Source: Pedobacter changchengzhani (lineage in GTDB: Bacteria > Bacteroidota > Bacteroidia > Sphingobacteriales > Sphingobacteriaceae). From it: a stretch of 64,000 nucleotides of DNA. A program made the position numbers and the translations under genes. Shown here one piece after another: positions 17,612-27,633 of this stretch (positions are counted from its first letter, which is position 1; the number at the start of each line of letters is the position of its first letter). The stretch spans positions 248,001 to 312,000 of the forward strand of contig NZ_SJCY01000004.1 of NCBI RefSeq assembly GCF_004354365.1, written 5' to 3'. The notes beneath the pieces are model-generated. The model did no database searches. It was not told where the DNA came from and saw nothing but the letters and a program-made list of their open reading frames with translations.

Positions 17612-18469
17612 ATGAAATTAATAAGATACGGAGCGATAGGGAAAGAAAAAACTGGTGTAATTATCGATGATAAAAAATATGATACATCGGCTTTTGGAGA
17701 AGATTACGATGAGAATTTTTTCGAGTCGGATGGTATCAAAAGGCTGACTGATTTTGTTGAGAAGCATAAAACGAATTTAACTGAAATTTCTGATGGAGAA
17801 AGGTTAGGTTCGCCAATAGCAAGGCCTTCAAAATTGGTATGTATCGGTTTAAATTACGCCAAACACGCTAAAGAAACCAATGCACAAATTCCGCAAGAAC
17901 CAATTATCTTTTTTAAATCTACTACAGCTATTGTAGGGCCAAATGATAATATTATGCTTCCTAAAGGTTCGGTAAAAACCGATTGGGAAGTAGAATTGGC
18001 TTTAGTAATTGGTAAAAAAGCGAGCTATGTTTCTAAAGAAGAAGCTTTAAATTACGTAGCCGGCTATGTTTTACATAACGATATTAGTGAAAGAGCGTTC
18101 CAAATAGAGCGTGGCGGGCAGTGGACTAAAGGGAAAGGATGCGATACTTTTGCACCACTTGGCCCTTGGTTGGCAACTGCCGATGAAATTGAAGACCCAA
18201 ATAATTTGCGCCTTTGGTTAAAATTAAATGGTAAAATAATGCAGGATGGAAATACCGACGACTTCATTTTCGACATTGCCCATGTTGTTTCTTATTTAAG
18301 CGAATTTATGACACTTTTGCCCGGTGATGTAATTTCCACAGGTACGCCAAACGGTGTTGGATTAGGTTTTAATCCACAAATTTATTTAAAAGAGGGTGAT
18401 GTGGTTGAATTGGGGATTGATGGTTTGGGTACAGCAAAACAAAATGTGGTTGCCTACGCTAAAAATTAA
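17612..18469 (+). CDS. Fumarylacetoacetate hydrolase (FAH)-family protein
   Basis: 285 aa, soluble. The FAH-fold metal site is visible (DWEVELALVIGKKA with the Glu pair, then GYVLHNDISERAFQ), as is the RPSKLVCIGLNYAKHAKE block. The closest functional types are 2,4-diketo-3-deoxy-L-fuconate hydrolase and ureidoglycolate lyase-like enzymes; the former, last step of an oxidative L-fucose route, fits the upstream FucP-type permease. Other steps of that route are not in the window. FAH specificity cannot be read from sequence alone. Confidence 0.8.
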   Translation: MKLIRYGAIGKEKTGVIIDDKKYDTSAFGEDYDENFFESDGIKRLTDFVEKHKTNLTEISDGERLGSPIARPSKLVCIGLNYAKHAKETNAQIPQEPIIFFKSTTAIVGPNDNIMLPKGSVKTDWEVELALVIGKKASYVSKEEALNYVAGYVLHNDISERAFQIERGGQWTKGKGCDTFAPLGPWLATADEIEDPNNLRLWLKLNGKIMQDGNTDDFIFDIAHVVSYLSEFMTLLPGDVISTGTPNGVGLGFNPQIYLKEGDVVELGIDGLGTAKQNVVAYAKN

Positions 18470-18686
18470 CAACAAGCTATTAAATGGATAAAAAAAATCA
18501 ATTTAACACAAAATAGTATTCATTACTGTTGGTGCTATGTAATTGATTTAGAATTGCCAAAAACAGAACTTTTTTTGTTCGAGCATAATCCCTTAATCGC
18601 GATTTAAAGTGCCTTTGGAGTTAAAATTAAGTGATTTCTCTCACAGAATAAATAATTTTATTGAAGTATTAGTTAGCATCATCATT

Positions 18687-19895
18687 ATGAAGATTAAAAT
18701 GATTAGGTTTTTTTTGGTTGCTTTTGCAATTTTAACAATGGGAATTACCAATGCTTGTGTAGCCCACAATAAGGGAGCTTTTATTTGGACAAATGGCTCG
18801 AGGCACACAAATTTGATAGACTCGGCAGGTTTACTTGTAAAAGTGAAGAATACTTTATCGACAAAAAGAACTGCGCAAACGATAGCATTAGATTGGAAGC
18901 GGTTATGTAAAAAAGTTAAAAATGCTACAGTAAATAATATTGTAGTTTATGATGCCATTACGAATAAACAAATCCCATCTCAGGTGCTGTACAAAGGCAA
19001 AAAATCACCTCAGGATTTAATTTTTCAGACTGATATTTCAGCAGAGACAACTTTAAATTTTATAATTCGTACGGGTACGAGAGACGATTATAAGCGCAAA
19101 ACTTTTGGTAGGCAAGTGCCAGAGCGTTTTGATGATTTTGCATGGGAAAATGATGTGGTTGCGTTTAGGATGTATGGTGCAGCGCTAGAAACGCAACCCG
19201 ATAATGCAAAAGGGTTAGATGTTTGGTCGAAAAATACGCCAGAATTGGTTTTGAATAAATGGTACAAAGAAGGCGATTACCATACCAACCACGGCTTAGG
19301 TATGGATGGGTACAAAGTTGGTTTTTCGTTGGGTGCAGGTGATTCTGCCCCGTTAATAGGCGATAAATTTATATTCCCGAAAAATTACGACAGTTATAAA
19401 ATAATTGATGAAGGACCAATACGCCTCACATTTGAATTAAATTTTAGCGCTTGGAATGTTAACGGACAACAAGTTACCGAAACAAAACGGATCACTTTAG
19501 ATGCGGGTTCGAGCATAAATAAAATAGAAAACTTTTATCATTTTAAAGTTGGCGTGCTACCCATAGCAGTTGGCGTAACTAAACACAGTGGCGATGGCAG
19601 TATAAAATTAGATAATATTAATAACTACGTAAGCTATTGGGATAAAACCGATGGTAAAATTGATAATGGGATGATTGGTGTAGGTGTTATATTTCCAGCA
19701 GCAGAAGGTTTTAAATTGGCCGATCAGGCGAACCACCTTTTGGGCTTAAAAACCCTTCGTAAAAATCAGCAATTTGTTTATTATCAAGGTGCTACATGGA
19801 ATAGAGGTGGGCACTTTACTAATGAAGATGAGTGGTTGAAATATTTAGAAAATTACAGCAAAAATTTACAACAACCATTAATCGTAGCCTTTTAA
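18687..19895 (+). CDS. Secreted DUF4861-family protein
   Basis: 402 aa from the ATG at 18687, chosen because it gives a signal peptide (KIKMIRFFLVAFAILTMG, ending near NAC; possibly a lipoprotein); an upstream in-frame ATG at 18609 would displace it. The core FGRQVPERFDDFAWENDVVA and YHTNHGLGMDGYKVGFSLG blocks are typical of DUF4861 proteins, which are common in Bacteroidetes polysaccharide utilisation loci. The enzymatic role is not established to my knowledge. It follows the FAH-family gene and precedes a LacI regulator, suggesting a carbohydrate role. Confidence 0.7.
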   Translation: MKIKMIRFFLVAFAILTMGITNACVAHNKGAFIWTNGSRHTNLIDSAGLLVKVKNTLSTKRTAQTIALDWKRLCKKVKNATVNNIVVYDAITNKQIPSQVLYKGKKSPQDLIFQTDISAETTLNFIIRTGTRDDYKRKTFGRQVPERFDDFAWENDVVAFRMYGAALETQPDNAKGLDVWSKNTPELVLNKWYKEGDYHTNHGLGMDGYKVGFSLGAGDSAPLIGDKFIFPKNYDSYKIIDEGPIRLTFELNFSAWNVNGQQVTETKRITLDAGSSINKIENFYHFKVGVLPIAVGVTKHSGDGSIKLDNINNYVSYWDKTDGKIDNGMIGVGVIFPAAEGFKLADQANHLLGLKTLRKNQQFVYYQGATWNRGGHFTNEDEWLKYLENYSKNLQQPLIVAF

Positions 19896-20270
19896 TAGAA
19901 CAGTAGATATAATACCACATTGGCAATTTAAAACCATTAAACTTTTTGAAATGTAAGCTCCCGAAATTGGCAAACATTGTGTTGGGAGATATATGCACAA
20001 TTTTTTAGGATCATGAAAATACAATTATTAAACAGTAAGTGGCAATTGTTGTTAGGGTAATAGAAAAAGATAAATCTATAAACTCAAATTTTTTTGAATA
20101 AAAATATTTTCATTCCTTGTAAGAATATCCGGAAAACCTACAAAAAGTTAAATATTACGCATAAGTTGTTAATATCACAACAATTTATTCAACATTAAAT
20201 GTGCATTATTGCATAGTATAAGTGTGCCTTTTGTTAAAAGTATTACATTTATGCTCATTACAACTTTTAA
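19896..20270. other. Intergenic region before the LacI-family gene
   Basis: 375 bp without a gene. The only structure noted is the loose dyad TTGTT-N8-AACAA at 20166-20183, about 90 bp before the regulator gene, which could be an operator; support is weak. Confidence 0.35.
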
Positions 20271-21344
20271 ATGAAAGATAAAGAGATAACCATTAAAGAT
20301 ATTGCCTTAAAAGCAGAAGTTTCTACCGGAACGGTTGATAGAGTTTTGCATAAAAGAGGAAGAGTGGCTCCTAGCGTAGAAAAGAGGGTGCTTAAAATCT
20401 TGAAGGAGATGGAATATGAGCCGAACATTATTGCAAGAGCACTCAGCTCTAAAAAAGAATATAAAATTGCGGTACTCATTCCTGATGATGCTTACGATAA
20501 TTATTGGTTTGCGCCCAAAGCTGGCATTAAAAAGTCTTTAAAAGAACTTAAGCGATTTGGTTTAACGGTGAAATTTCATTTTTTCGACCCTTACCAGGTT
20601 CATTCTTTTGTTGAAAAAGCAAACGAAGTGAACAACGAATTACCTGATGGAATTATATTGTCGCCTATTTTTCATCGCGAAACCTTACCATTTGTACAAA
20701 ATTGGAAAAAAGCTGAAGTTCCGTTTGTACTCTTTAACACAGAAATATCTGATTTTGAGCCATTGAGTTATATTGGTCAGGATTCGTACTTGAGTGGTTT
20801 TCTTGCAGGGAAATTAATTAACTACGGCCAATGTGATCCATGCACTATTTTAATTGCACATTTTGATGAAGAAACCTCAAATGCAGCACACTTAGAAAAG
20901 AAAGAACAAGGTTTTAGAAATTATTTTACGCAAAATAACCTATCTCAAAAGTACGAATTGATTAGGGCGGATATTGAAACACAAAATGCTTCATTAACGG
21001 TTAAACAATTGGATGAGGTGTTTGAAACAAATCCAAATATCAAAGCTGTTTTTGTAACCACTTCAAAGGCATTTGAAATTGCAGCGTATCTTAACCAAAA
21101 ACATATTGCCGATGTTAAAATTATCGGATACGATTTGTTGCCAAAAAACATACATTATCTTAAAAACAATACCATCAATTTTTTAATTAATCAAAACCCC
21201 AAAGGGCAAGGCTTTTGGTCGTTGCAGTTGTTAGCAGATAAATTAATTTTTAAAAAGGAAGTGCCATTACTCAAATATTTACCGCTAGATATTGTAACTA
21301 AGGAGAATCTAAATTATTTCGTAGGGGAAGAGATAGAAGGTTAA
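20271..21344 (+). CDS. LacI/PurR-family transcriptional regulator
   Basis: 357 aa. N-terminal helix-turn-helix at residues 7-27 (TIKDIALKAEVSTGTVDRVL), the hinge helix at about 50-60 (IIARALSS), then a periplasmic-binding-protein-like sugar domain from about residue 65 (KIAVLIPDDAYDNYWFAP, DGIILSPIFHRETLP, VPFVLFNTEI). Cytoplasmic DNA-binding protein that releases or binds DNA on ligand binding. Its targets are probably the neighbouring permease/FAH/DUF4861 genes, from position only. Confidence 0.9.
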   Translation: MKDKEITIKDIALKAEVSTGTVDRVLHKRGRVAPSVEKRVLKILKEMEYEPNIIARALSSKKEYKIAVLIPDDAYDNYWFAPKAGIKKSLKELKRFGLTVKFHFFDPYQVHSFVEKANEVNNELPDGIILSPIFHRETLPFVQNWKKAEVPFVLFNTEISDFEPLSYIGQDSYLSGFLAGKLINYGQCDPCTILIAHFDEETSNAAHLEKKEQGFRNYFTQNNLSQKYELIRADIETQNASLTVKQLDEVFETNPNIKAVFVTTSKAFEIAAYLNQKHIADVKIIGYDLLPKNIHYLKNNTINFLINQNPKGQGFWSLQLLADKLIFKKEVPLLKYLPLDIVTKENLNYFVGEEIEG

Positions 21345-21440
21345 CTAACGATATTGACAGCAATAAAGCCTGTTTTTAAAATGTTTTAGCTTTATTAACT
21401 ATTGATTGCTTGATATAGCGCTGTATAAATAAGTTGTTAA

Positions 21441-21523
21441 GATGCCCAGTCAAGCTGAGCATGACGACGACACCAAATTAAATTCTATTGGAATTTCTTA
21501 ACTCATTGTTTTGAGCGAGCCTC
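21441..21523. mobile_element. Truncated copy of the 210-bp GAGGCTGTCTC element
   Basis: Carries GATGCCCAGTCAAGCTGAGC, ATGACGA, CCAAATTAAATTCT and a decayed end TTTTGAGCGAGCCTC in the same order as the right halves of 32662-32874 and 38337-38546. The left half is absent. Nothing else is seen in 21345-21716. Confidence 0.65.
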
Positions 21524-21716
21524 GACGTTGCAATAACCGAAGACTGCATTTAGCCTTTTGAAAGGAATATTTAATTGTCCACATTAGGTTAACATTAAAA
21601 CGATATATTTTATGGTTTGTAACATTATAAATTCATTACAATATTTAGGTGATGTTTTTGCACTTTTACAGCACTAAACTTATTCAAAAAATTCTTAAAT
21701 AATTTTCAATCACTAC

Positions 21717-24248
21717 ATGAAGAAGAAAATATTCAGTCTATTGCTCGCTGTTTCTGTTTTTACTTTCGCTCAGGCGCAAGATAAGCCAGTTGTTAAGGCA
21801 GCTCCTACAGATTCTACAAAAAGAACACCTGGTTCAGCCTTGGGTTCTGGCGTAAAAGCACAGCCAAAGCCTTACAACGAAGTAATTACCGATAAGGCAA
21901 TTACCCGAAGAGGCATGATTACTTCTCATAAATTGGAAGATAAATACTTTTTTGAAATTGCAGATAGCACCCTCGGAAGAGACATTTTAGTAGTAAGCAG
22001 AATTGCAAAATCGGGCGCCGATGTAAGGGCTGCGCAAGGTTACGCAGGCGATCAAATCGGAAGTTCGGTCATTCGCTTCGAAAAAGGTCCAAATAATAGG
22101 ATTTTTATGCGCAAAGTGAGTTTTCGTACTTATGGCGCAGATAGTACTGCATCAATGTATCAATCGTTAAAAAACTCTAATATACAAGCCATTGCGGCTT
22201 CATTCAATATTGCGGCGTACTCGCCTGATAAGCGAGGAAGTGTTATCGACATAACCGATTATTTAAACGGAGACAATGATATCTTTTACTTTGGTTCACC
22301 TCAAACAAAAAATAGATTTAGATTAGGTGCTCCCTTATCCGATAGGAGTTATATTCAAAGCATACGCAGTTTCCCGATGAATGTGGAAATTAGTACGGTA
22401 AAAACATATACGCTTACATCTGGTCAGGCGCCCGGTACACCACCTCCGGCAGGTGGCGCACCAACAGGATCGTCAACTGTAGAGCTTAACACTTCGTTAG
22501 TTCTATTACCAGCTGTGCCAATGAAAGCCCGCTATGCAGATCCGAGAGTTGGCTATTTTACCGTTGGATATACAGATTTCGACTTAAATCCTCAAGGTGT
22601 TAAAGATGTAGAATTAATTAAAAGATGGAGGTTAGAGCCGAAACCACAAGATTTAGCTAAATATAAACGAGGAGAATTGGTAGAGCCAGCAAAGCCGATT
22701 ATTTATTATATAGACCCTGCAACGCCTAAAAAATGGATTCCTTATTTAATGGCCGGTGTAAACGATTGGGCTAAAGCTTTCGAAAAAGCTGGTTTTAAAA
22801 ATGCAGTGATGGCAAAATTGGCACCGACATATAAACAAGATTCTACTTGGAGTATTGATGATGCCCGTAATTCTGCCATCGTTTATAAACCATCAGAAAT
22901 TGCAAACGCAAGCGGACCAAGTATTTCCGATCCGCGTACTGGCGAGATTATGGAAAGTCACATCAATTGGTTTCATAACGTGCAGAAATTGCTTCACGAT
23001 TGGTATATGATTCAAACAGCTGCGGTTGACCCAAGAGCACGTAAAATGGAGTTCGACGATGAATTAATGGGCGACTTAATTCGTTTTGTTTCTTCTCACG
23101 AAGTTGGCCATACCCTAGGTTTGTTGCATAATTTTGGATCAAGTTCTACCGTACCTGTAGAATTATTGAGGGATAAAAAGTGGGTAGAAGCAAATGGCCA
23201 TACGCCTTCAATTATGGATTATGCCCGCTTTAATTATGTGGCGCAACCGGGAGATAATATATCCAAAAAAGGTTTATACCCACGCATCGGCGATTATGAT
23301 AATTGGGCAATAGAATGGGGATATAAATACTTTCCAGATCAAAAGGGCCCAAAAGCCGAATCATTAGTGCTAAATAAAATGGTTATCGAGTCTGCTAAGA
23401 ACCGTAGATTGTGGTTTGGTACCGAATCTAATCCTGATGATCCGCATTCGCAAAGTGAAGATTTATCGGATAACGCAATGAAAGCGAGTGCTTATGGTAT
23501 TAAAAATTTGCAGGTTATTATTAAAGGATTGCCAGAATGGACAAAAGAACCCGTAGATGGTTATGATAACCTAAAAAACATGTATGGCCAGCTAACTACG
23601 CAGTTTAACCGATATTTAGGGCATGTTACCAAAAACATTGGTGGCATCTACGAAAACCCAAAAACGGTAGAGCAAGCGGGTACCGTTTACCAGCGCACAC
23701 CAGCTGCTACACAAAAAGAGGCAATGCAGTTTTTGGATGTACAACTATTTAAAACACCAATGTGGATGGTTGATCAAACTATTTTAGATGATATTGGCAT
23801 GAATGGTTTGGATGTTATTGGAAAAATGCAAAGTGCTACCATTAGCAGATTATTGAGTACAAATACTTTAGCTAAACTAATTGCAGGCGAGGCTGCTGAT
23901 GGAGATTCAGCTTATAAAATAACTGATCTTTTTTCAAATTTAGATGCATCTATATTTACTGAATTGAAATCTAATCAGCCAATCGACGTTTATAGAAGGA
24001 ACTTGCAGAAAGTTTATGTTGATAAATTAATTTCCATTGTAAAGCTCGGTTCAACCGATGCACAATCGGGCAATCAAGATGCAGTTGTTACATCAAGAAG
24101 TGATGTTTTGTCTGTTGCGAAAGGGGAATTGAAAGCATTAAATACGTTAATAAAAAACGCAGCTAATGTAGCAGTTGGTTTAGATAAATATCATCTACAA
24201 GATCTTTCAGACCGGATAGAGGGCGCATTAGACAACAAGAAAGATTAA
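21717..24248 (+). CDS. Secreted zinc-dependent metalloprotease (DUF5117/DUF5118 family)
   Basis: 843 aa with a signal peptide (KKKIFSLLLAVSVFTFAQA). Order: a short DUF5118-like segment, a DUF5117-like region at about 80-280, then a metzincin-type catalytic domain with HEVGHTLGLLH at residues 461-471 (three His ligands and Glu462) and the Met-turn SIMDY at 498-502. A C-terminal helical domain follows. Acts outside the cytoplasm; substrate unknown. Many Bacteroidetes carry several paralogues. A strong terminator follows at 24295. Confidence 0.9.
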   Translation: MKKKIFSLLLAVSVFTFAQAQDKPVVKAAPTDSTKRTPGSALGSGVKAQPKPYNEVITDKAITRRGMITSHKLEDKYFFEIADSTLGRDILVVSRIAKSGADVRAAQGYAGDQIGSSVIRFEKGPNNRIFMRKVSFRTYGADSTASMYQSLKNSNIQAIAASFNIAAYSPDKRGSVIDITDYLNGDNDIFYFGSPQTKNRFRLGAPLSDRSYIQSIRSFPMNVEISTVKTYTLTSGQAPGTPPPAGGAPTGSSTVELNTSLVLLPAVPMKARYADPRVGYFTVGYTDFDLNPQGVKDVELIKRWRLEPKPQDLAKYKRGELVEPAKPIIYYIDPATPKKWIPYLMAGVNDWAKAFEKAGFKNAVMAKLAPTYKQDSTWSIDDARNSAIVYKPSEIANASGPSISDPRTGEIMESHINWFHNVQKLLHDWYMIQTAAVDPRARKMEFDDELMGDLIRFVSSHEVGHTLGLLHNFGSSSTVPVELLRDKKWVEANGHTPSIMDYARFNYVAQPGDNISKKGLYPRIGDYDNWAIEWGYKYFPDQKGPKAESLVLNKMVIESAKNRRLWFGTESNPDDPHSQSEDLSDNAMKASAYGIKNLQVIIKGLPEWTKEPVDGYDNLKNMYGQLTTQFNRYLGHVTKNIGGIYENPKTVEQAGTVYQRTPAATQKEAMQFLDVQLFKTPMWMVDQTILDDIGMNGLDVIGKMQSATISRLLSTNTLAKLIAGEAADGDSAYKITDLFSNLDASIFTELKSNQPIDVYRRNLQKVYVDKLISIVKLGSTDAQSGNQDAVVTSRSDVLSVAKGELKALNTLIKNAANVAVGLDKYHLQDLSDRIEGALDNKKD

Positions 24249-24294
24249 GATAGTGGTTGATTTAGTTTAACACTTTTTTATTTAAAATTTTACC

Positions 24295-24327
24295 ATGGGT
24301 TCGATAGTTTATCGAGCCCATTTTTTG
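24295..24327 (+). terminator. Rho-independent terminator after the metalloprotease gene
   Basis: ATGGGTTCGAT, loop AGTTT, ATCGAGCCCAT, then TTTTTT; 11-bp stem with one G-U pair. Confidence 0.9.
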
Positions 24328-24420
24328 TTTTTTCAAAATGCATCCTGCACGGTTAAAACCGAAAAGCTTATTTATGCATATTTAAATGTAAAAAGCAGAT
24401 AAAAAGCTTAGCATTTACCT

Positions 24421-24428
24421 TATTTTTG
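24421..24428 (+). promoter_or_regulatory. -7 box before the FAD/Fe-S oxidase gene
   Basis: TATTTTTG matches TAnnTTTG and ends 6 nt before the ATG at 24435, so the transcript would be leaderless or nearly so. No TTTG at the 19-bp spacing. Confidence 0.4.
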
Positions 24429-24434
24429 TTTGTA

Positions 24435-27260
24435 ATGAATAACCTAGCAGATTTACTCACAACCATCCTCCCAAGAGACCGAATAAAATCTCGTTTAATT
24501 GATTTGGTTGCTTTCGCATCTGACGCTGGTTTTTATTATTTGCGCCCTAAAGCCGTAGTTCAACCCATTTCTACGGATGAAGTACAAGCACTTTTTAAAT
24601 TCTCGCACACGCACAACATTCCCATCACATTTCGTGCAGCGGGCACCAGTTTATCCGGACAATCAATTTCTGATGGAATTTTAGTGGATCTTAGTCAGTA
24701 TTGGAATTTTGTTCGGGTAGAAGATAAAGGCGAAACAGTTAGGGTACAACCTGGTGTAATTGGCGCTATTGTTAATTCTGAATTAAAGCGTTATGGAAAA
24801 AAAATCGGGCCTGATCCAGCAAGTATAAATGCTGCGATGATGGGTGGCATTATTTCTAACAACGCAAGCGGCATGTGTTGCGGCGTAACTAAAAATTCTT
24901 ATCACACCATAAAATATATCAAATTCGTTTTACCAAATGGCTTTATTTTTTCTACCGAAGTGGCCGAAGATTATGTTCGTTTTGAAGCAGAATTACCAGA
25001 GATTTTTACTGAAATTAAATTGTTAAGGGAAAAAATATTAACTGATCCATCTATTTATGAACTCATTAGACATAAATATAAAACTAAAAATACCGTTGGT
25101 TACTCTGTAAACGCATTTATAGATTATGAACATCCCTTAGATATTTTAGCGCATATTTTAGTTGGAGGAGAAGGTACTTTGGGTTTTATTGCCGAAGCAG
25201 TGCTTAAAACTGTGCCCGATTATCCTTTAAAAACCACATCATTATTATATTTTCCTGATATTTTTGCAGCCTGCAAAGCCATCGTTCCTTTAACTTTATC
25301 AGGTGCAGAAGCCGTTGAATTAATGGATAGGGCATCATTAAGGTCGGTTGAAAATATTAAAGGTGTGCCAGATGTTTTGAAAGTACTGCCCGAAAATACC
25401 GCTGCTTTATTGGTCGAATATCAAGGAAATACACAGCAAGAAATCGATACAAAAGCCAATCAATTTTTAAAAGTTAGCACTGATTTAAATTTACTTTATC
25501 CAGCTGTTTTTACAAACGATCCGACCGAGCAAGCTTTTTTATGGAAAATTAGAAAAGGAATGTTCCCATCTGTAGGTGCGGTTAGAGCAAGTGGTACAAC
25601 TGTTATTTTAGAAGATATTGCTGTTCCTGTTAGCGAGTTGGGAAATGCAATATCAGATCTTCAATCTCTTTTTAGAGCTTACGAGTACGAAAACGCAATT
25701 ATTTTTGGACATGCAAAAGATGGAAATATTCACTTTGTGGTTACTCAAGCATTCGAAACCCATGAGGAGATTTCTCGTTACGATAATTTTTTGAGAGCAG
25801 TTGTAGCCTTAGTTGTTGATAAATATAAAGGTGCATTGAAGGCCGAACATGGTACGGGAAGAAATATGTCGCCATTTGTAGCAACCGAATGGGGTAGTGG
25901 TGTTTACGAAATTATGAAGGCTTTAAAAGATTTAATAGATCCTTTAAATTTGTTAAATCCAGGGGTGATTATTAATGCAGATAAACAAGCGCACATTCAT
26001 CATTTAAAAGAACTGCCCAAGGTAGAAGAAGAGGTGGATAAGTGTATGGAATGTGGTTTTTGTGAACATAAATGCCCAAGCAGGAATATCACTTTAACAC
26101 CAAGGCAAAGGATTGTAGTTCGTAGAGAGTTGCTTAAACTAAAGGATAACAACGAAAAGGCCGACTATAAAAATCTTTTAAACGATTACCAATATGATGG
26201 TTTAGACACTTGTGCTGTTGATGGCTTGTGTGCAACTGCTTGTCCGGTAGATATTAATACAGGCTCGTTAGTAAAAAGATTGAGACGAGAAAACCACAAC
26301 GCTTTTTCTAATAAAGTTGCCCTTATGGTTGCTAAAAATTTTAAAAGTGTTACGTGGTTTGTTCATTCTGTAATCAACATCGCTAATGGCATTAATAATG
26401 TTTTTGGCGCACGCGCGATGATTAATTTAACAAGAGGCTTGAAGAAAATTATTCCCGCAGTTCCGTTATGGTCAAATCAGATTAAACCCACAAAATATTT
26501 TTCGCAGTACTTAAATAAGACTTATCTGCATCCTGTACCGGGCGTAGTTTATTACCCAACTTGCATTAATAGGGTGATGGGCGGAAGTGCGTTTGGATCG
26601 AAAAATATTATTGATACTTTCATTAGTGTTTCAGAAAAAACAGGAGTGGATTTTATTATTCCAAATGATATTCAAGGTACTTGTTGCGGACAAATCTATT
26701 CTTCAAAAGGTTTCAGCGATGCTTACAAATTCAGTGTTAACGACACCGTAAGTAAGTTATGGACTTGGACAAAAGAGGGGAAATTACCTGTTGTGTTAGA
26801 TATAAGTTCGTGTACACATACTTTAAAAGATTGCAGGCCAGCGCTTTCTGATGAAAATAAGTTGAAATATGATGCGATTAAGATAATTGATAGTGTAGAT
26901 TATATATTAGAATATCTTTTACCCGTTGCAAAAATTTTAAATAAAAAACATAGCATTGTCCTTCACCCGGTTTGTTCATTAGAAAAAATGGGTACAGAAA
27001 ATAAATTTCTCAAAATTGCACAACAATTGGCTATAAATGTAACGGTTCCCATTCACGCAGGTTGCTGCGGAATGGCAGGTGATAGGGGTTTCTTATTCCC
27101 GGAGTTAACCGAATCTGCAACAAAGCCAGAGGCCGATGAAGTTAAGAGTGGAAGCTACGAAGGATATTATTCATCTGCTAAAACCTGCGAAATCGCAATG
27201 TCTGATGCAGTTGGCAAAAACTATGAATCTATTTTGTTGTTGTTGGATGAGTGTATGTAA
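24435..27260 (+). CDS. FAD-linked oxidase/(Fe-S)-binding fusion, D-lactate dehydrogenase-like
   Basis: Start taken at the ATG (a TTG three codons upstream is also in frame), giving 941 aa. Residues about 1-530 are a VAO/GlcD-type FAD domain (ITFRAAGTSLSGQS, GPDPASINAAMMGGIISNNASG, GHAKDGNIHF, KAEHGTGRNMSPF). Residues about 535-610 hold two 4Fe-4S sites (CMECGFCEHKCP and CAVDGLCATACP), and the C-terminal part has two CCG motifs (TCCGQIYSSKGF, GCCGMAGDRGF) as in GlpC/LutA. Such fusions oxidise D-lactate or similar 2-hydroxyacids at the membrane and pass electrons to quinone. The exact substrate is inferred. Confidence 0.85.
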   Translation: MNNLADLLTTILPRDRIKSRLIDLVAFASDAGFYYLRPKAVVQPISTDEVQALFKFSHTHNIPITFRAAGTSLSGQSISDGILVDLSQYWNFVRVEDKGETVRVQPGVIGAIVNSELKRYGKKIGPDPASINAAMMGGIISNNASGMCCGVTKNSYHTIKYIKFVLPNGFIFSTEVAEDYVRFEAELPEIFTEIKLLREKILTDPSIYELIRHKYKTKNTVGYSVNAFIDYEHPLDILAHILVGGEGTLGFIAEAVLKTVPDYPLKTTSLLYFPDIFAACKAIVPLTLSGAEAVELMDRASLRSVENIKGVPDVLKVLPENTAALLVEYQGNTQQEIDTKANQFLKVSTDLNLLYPAVFTNDPTEQAFLWKIRKGMFPSVGAVRASGTTVILEDIAVPVSELGNAISDLQSLFRAYEYENAIIFGHAKDGNIHFVVTQAFETHEEISRYDNFLRAVVALVVDKYKGALKAEHGTGRNMSPFVATEWGSGVYEIMKALKDLIDPLNLLNPGVIINADKQAHIHHLKELPKVEEEVDKCMECGFCEHKCPSRNITLTPRQRIVVRRELLKLKDNNEKADYKNLLNDYQYDGLDTCAVDGLCATACPVDINTGSLVKRLRRENHNAFSNKVALMVAKNFKSVTWFVHSVINIANGINNVFGARAMINLTRGLKKIIPAVPLWSNQIKPTKYFSQYLNKTYLHPVPGVVYYPTCINRVMGGSAFGSKNIIDTFISVSEKTGVDFIIPNDIQGTCCGQIYSSKGFSDAYKFSVNDTVSKLWTWTKEGKLPVVLDISSCTHTLKDCRPALSDENKLKYDAIKIIDSVDYILEYLLPVAKILNKKHSIVLHPVCSLEKMGTENKFLKIAQQLAINVTVPIHAGCCGMAGDRGFLFPELTESATKPEADEVKSGSYEGYYSSAKTCEIAMSDAVGKNYESILLLLDECM

Positions 27261-27633
27261 AAAGATAACATCGGATATTAAGTGATGTGTATCGATAAGT
27301 CAAACTCCCCGTTATTTTTAAGGCGGGGGTGGTTTCAATGCTGAATCCTTGATAGGTTGCGAGTCCGTTAGCAGGGTTTAGAGAGATGGTGGGTTATGTA
27401 ATTCGCAACTCCCCTCCTTATTTTCAAGGAGGGGATGATTTGGGTTTGTGTGTTGGCGGGGGTGGTTGTAATCCTGTCATTTCATGCCTGAAGGCAGTCG
27501 ATCGCGTTTTTCACCAGTACAAATCTTTTTATTGTAGGTAACGCTGAGTGTCTCTGCATCATGTCCCCCTTCCTTCTGAGGGGGCAGGGGGAGGATATAC
27601 GCCTTATCATTTACTATTAGAGCTATTGTAATT
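27261..27633. repeat. Cluster of palindromic intergenic repeats
   Basis: 373 bp with no gene. Contains the perfect dyad CCCCTCCTT-ATTTTC-AAGGAGGGG (27411-27434), a CCCCG/CGGGG dyad near 27307, and a CCCCCTTCC...GGGGGCAGGGGG block near 27565. The arrangement resembles REP/BIME clusters and separates two convergent genes. Confidence 0.55.

Noticed and set aside
20166-20183. TTGTT-N8-AACAA as a firm LacI-family operator
   Set aside because: Lacks the central CG and the symmetry usual for LacI-family sites; kept only as a note in the intergenic entry.
27261-27633. GC-rich repeated blocks as a CRISPR array
   Set aside because: Blocks are palindromic and unequal, without regular repeat-spacer spacing, and no cas genes are present anywhere in the window.
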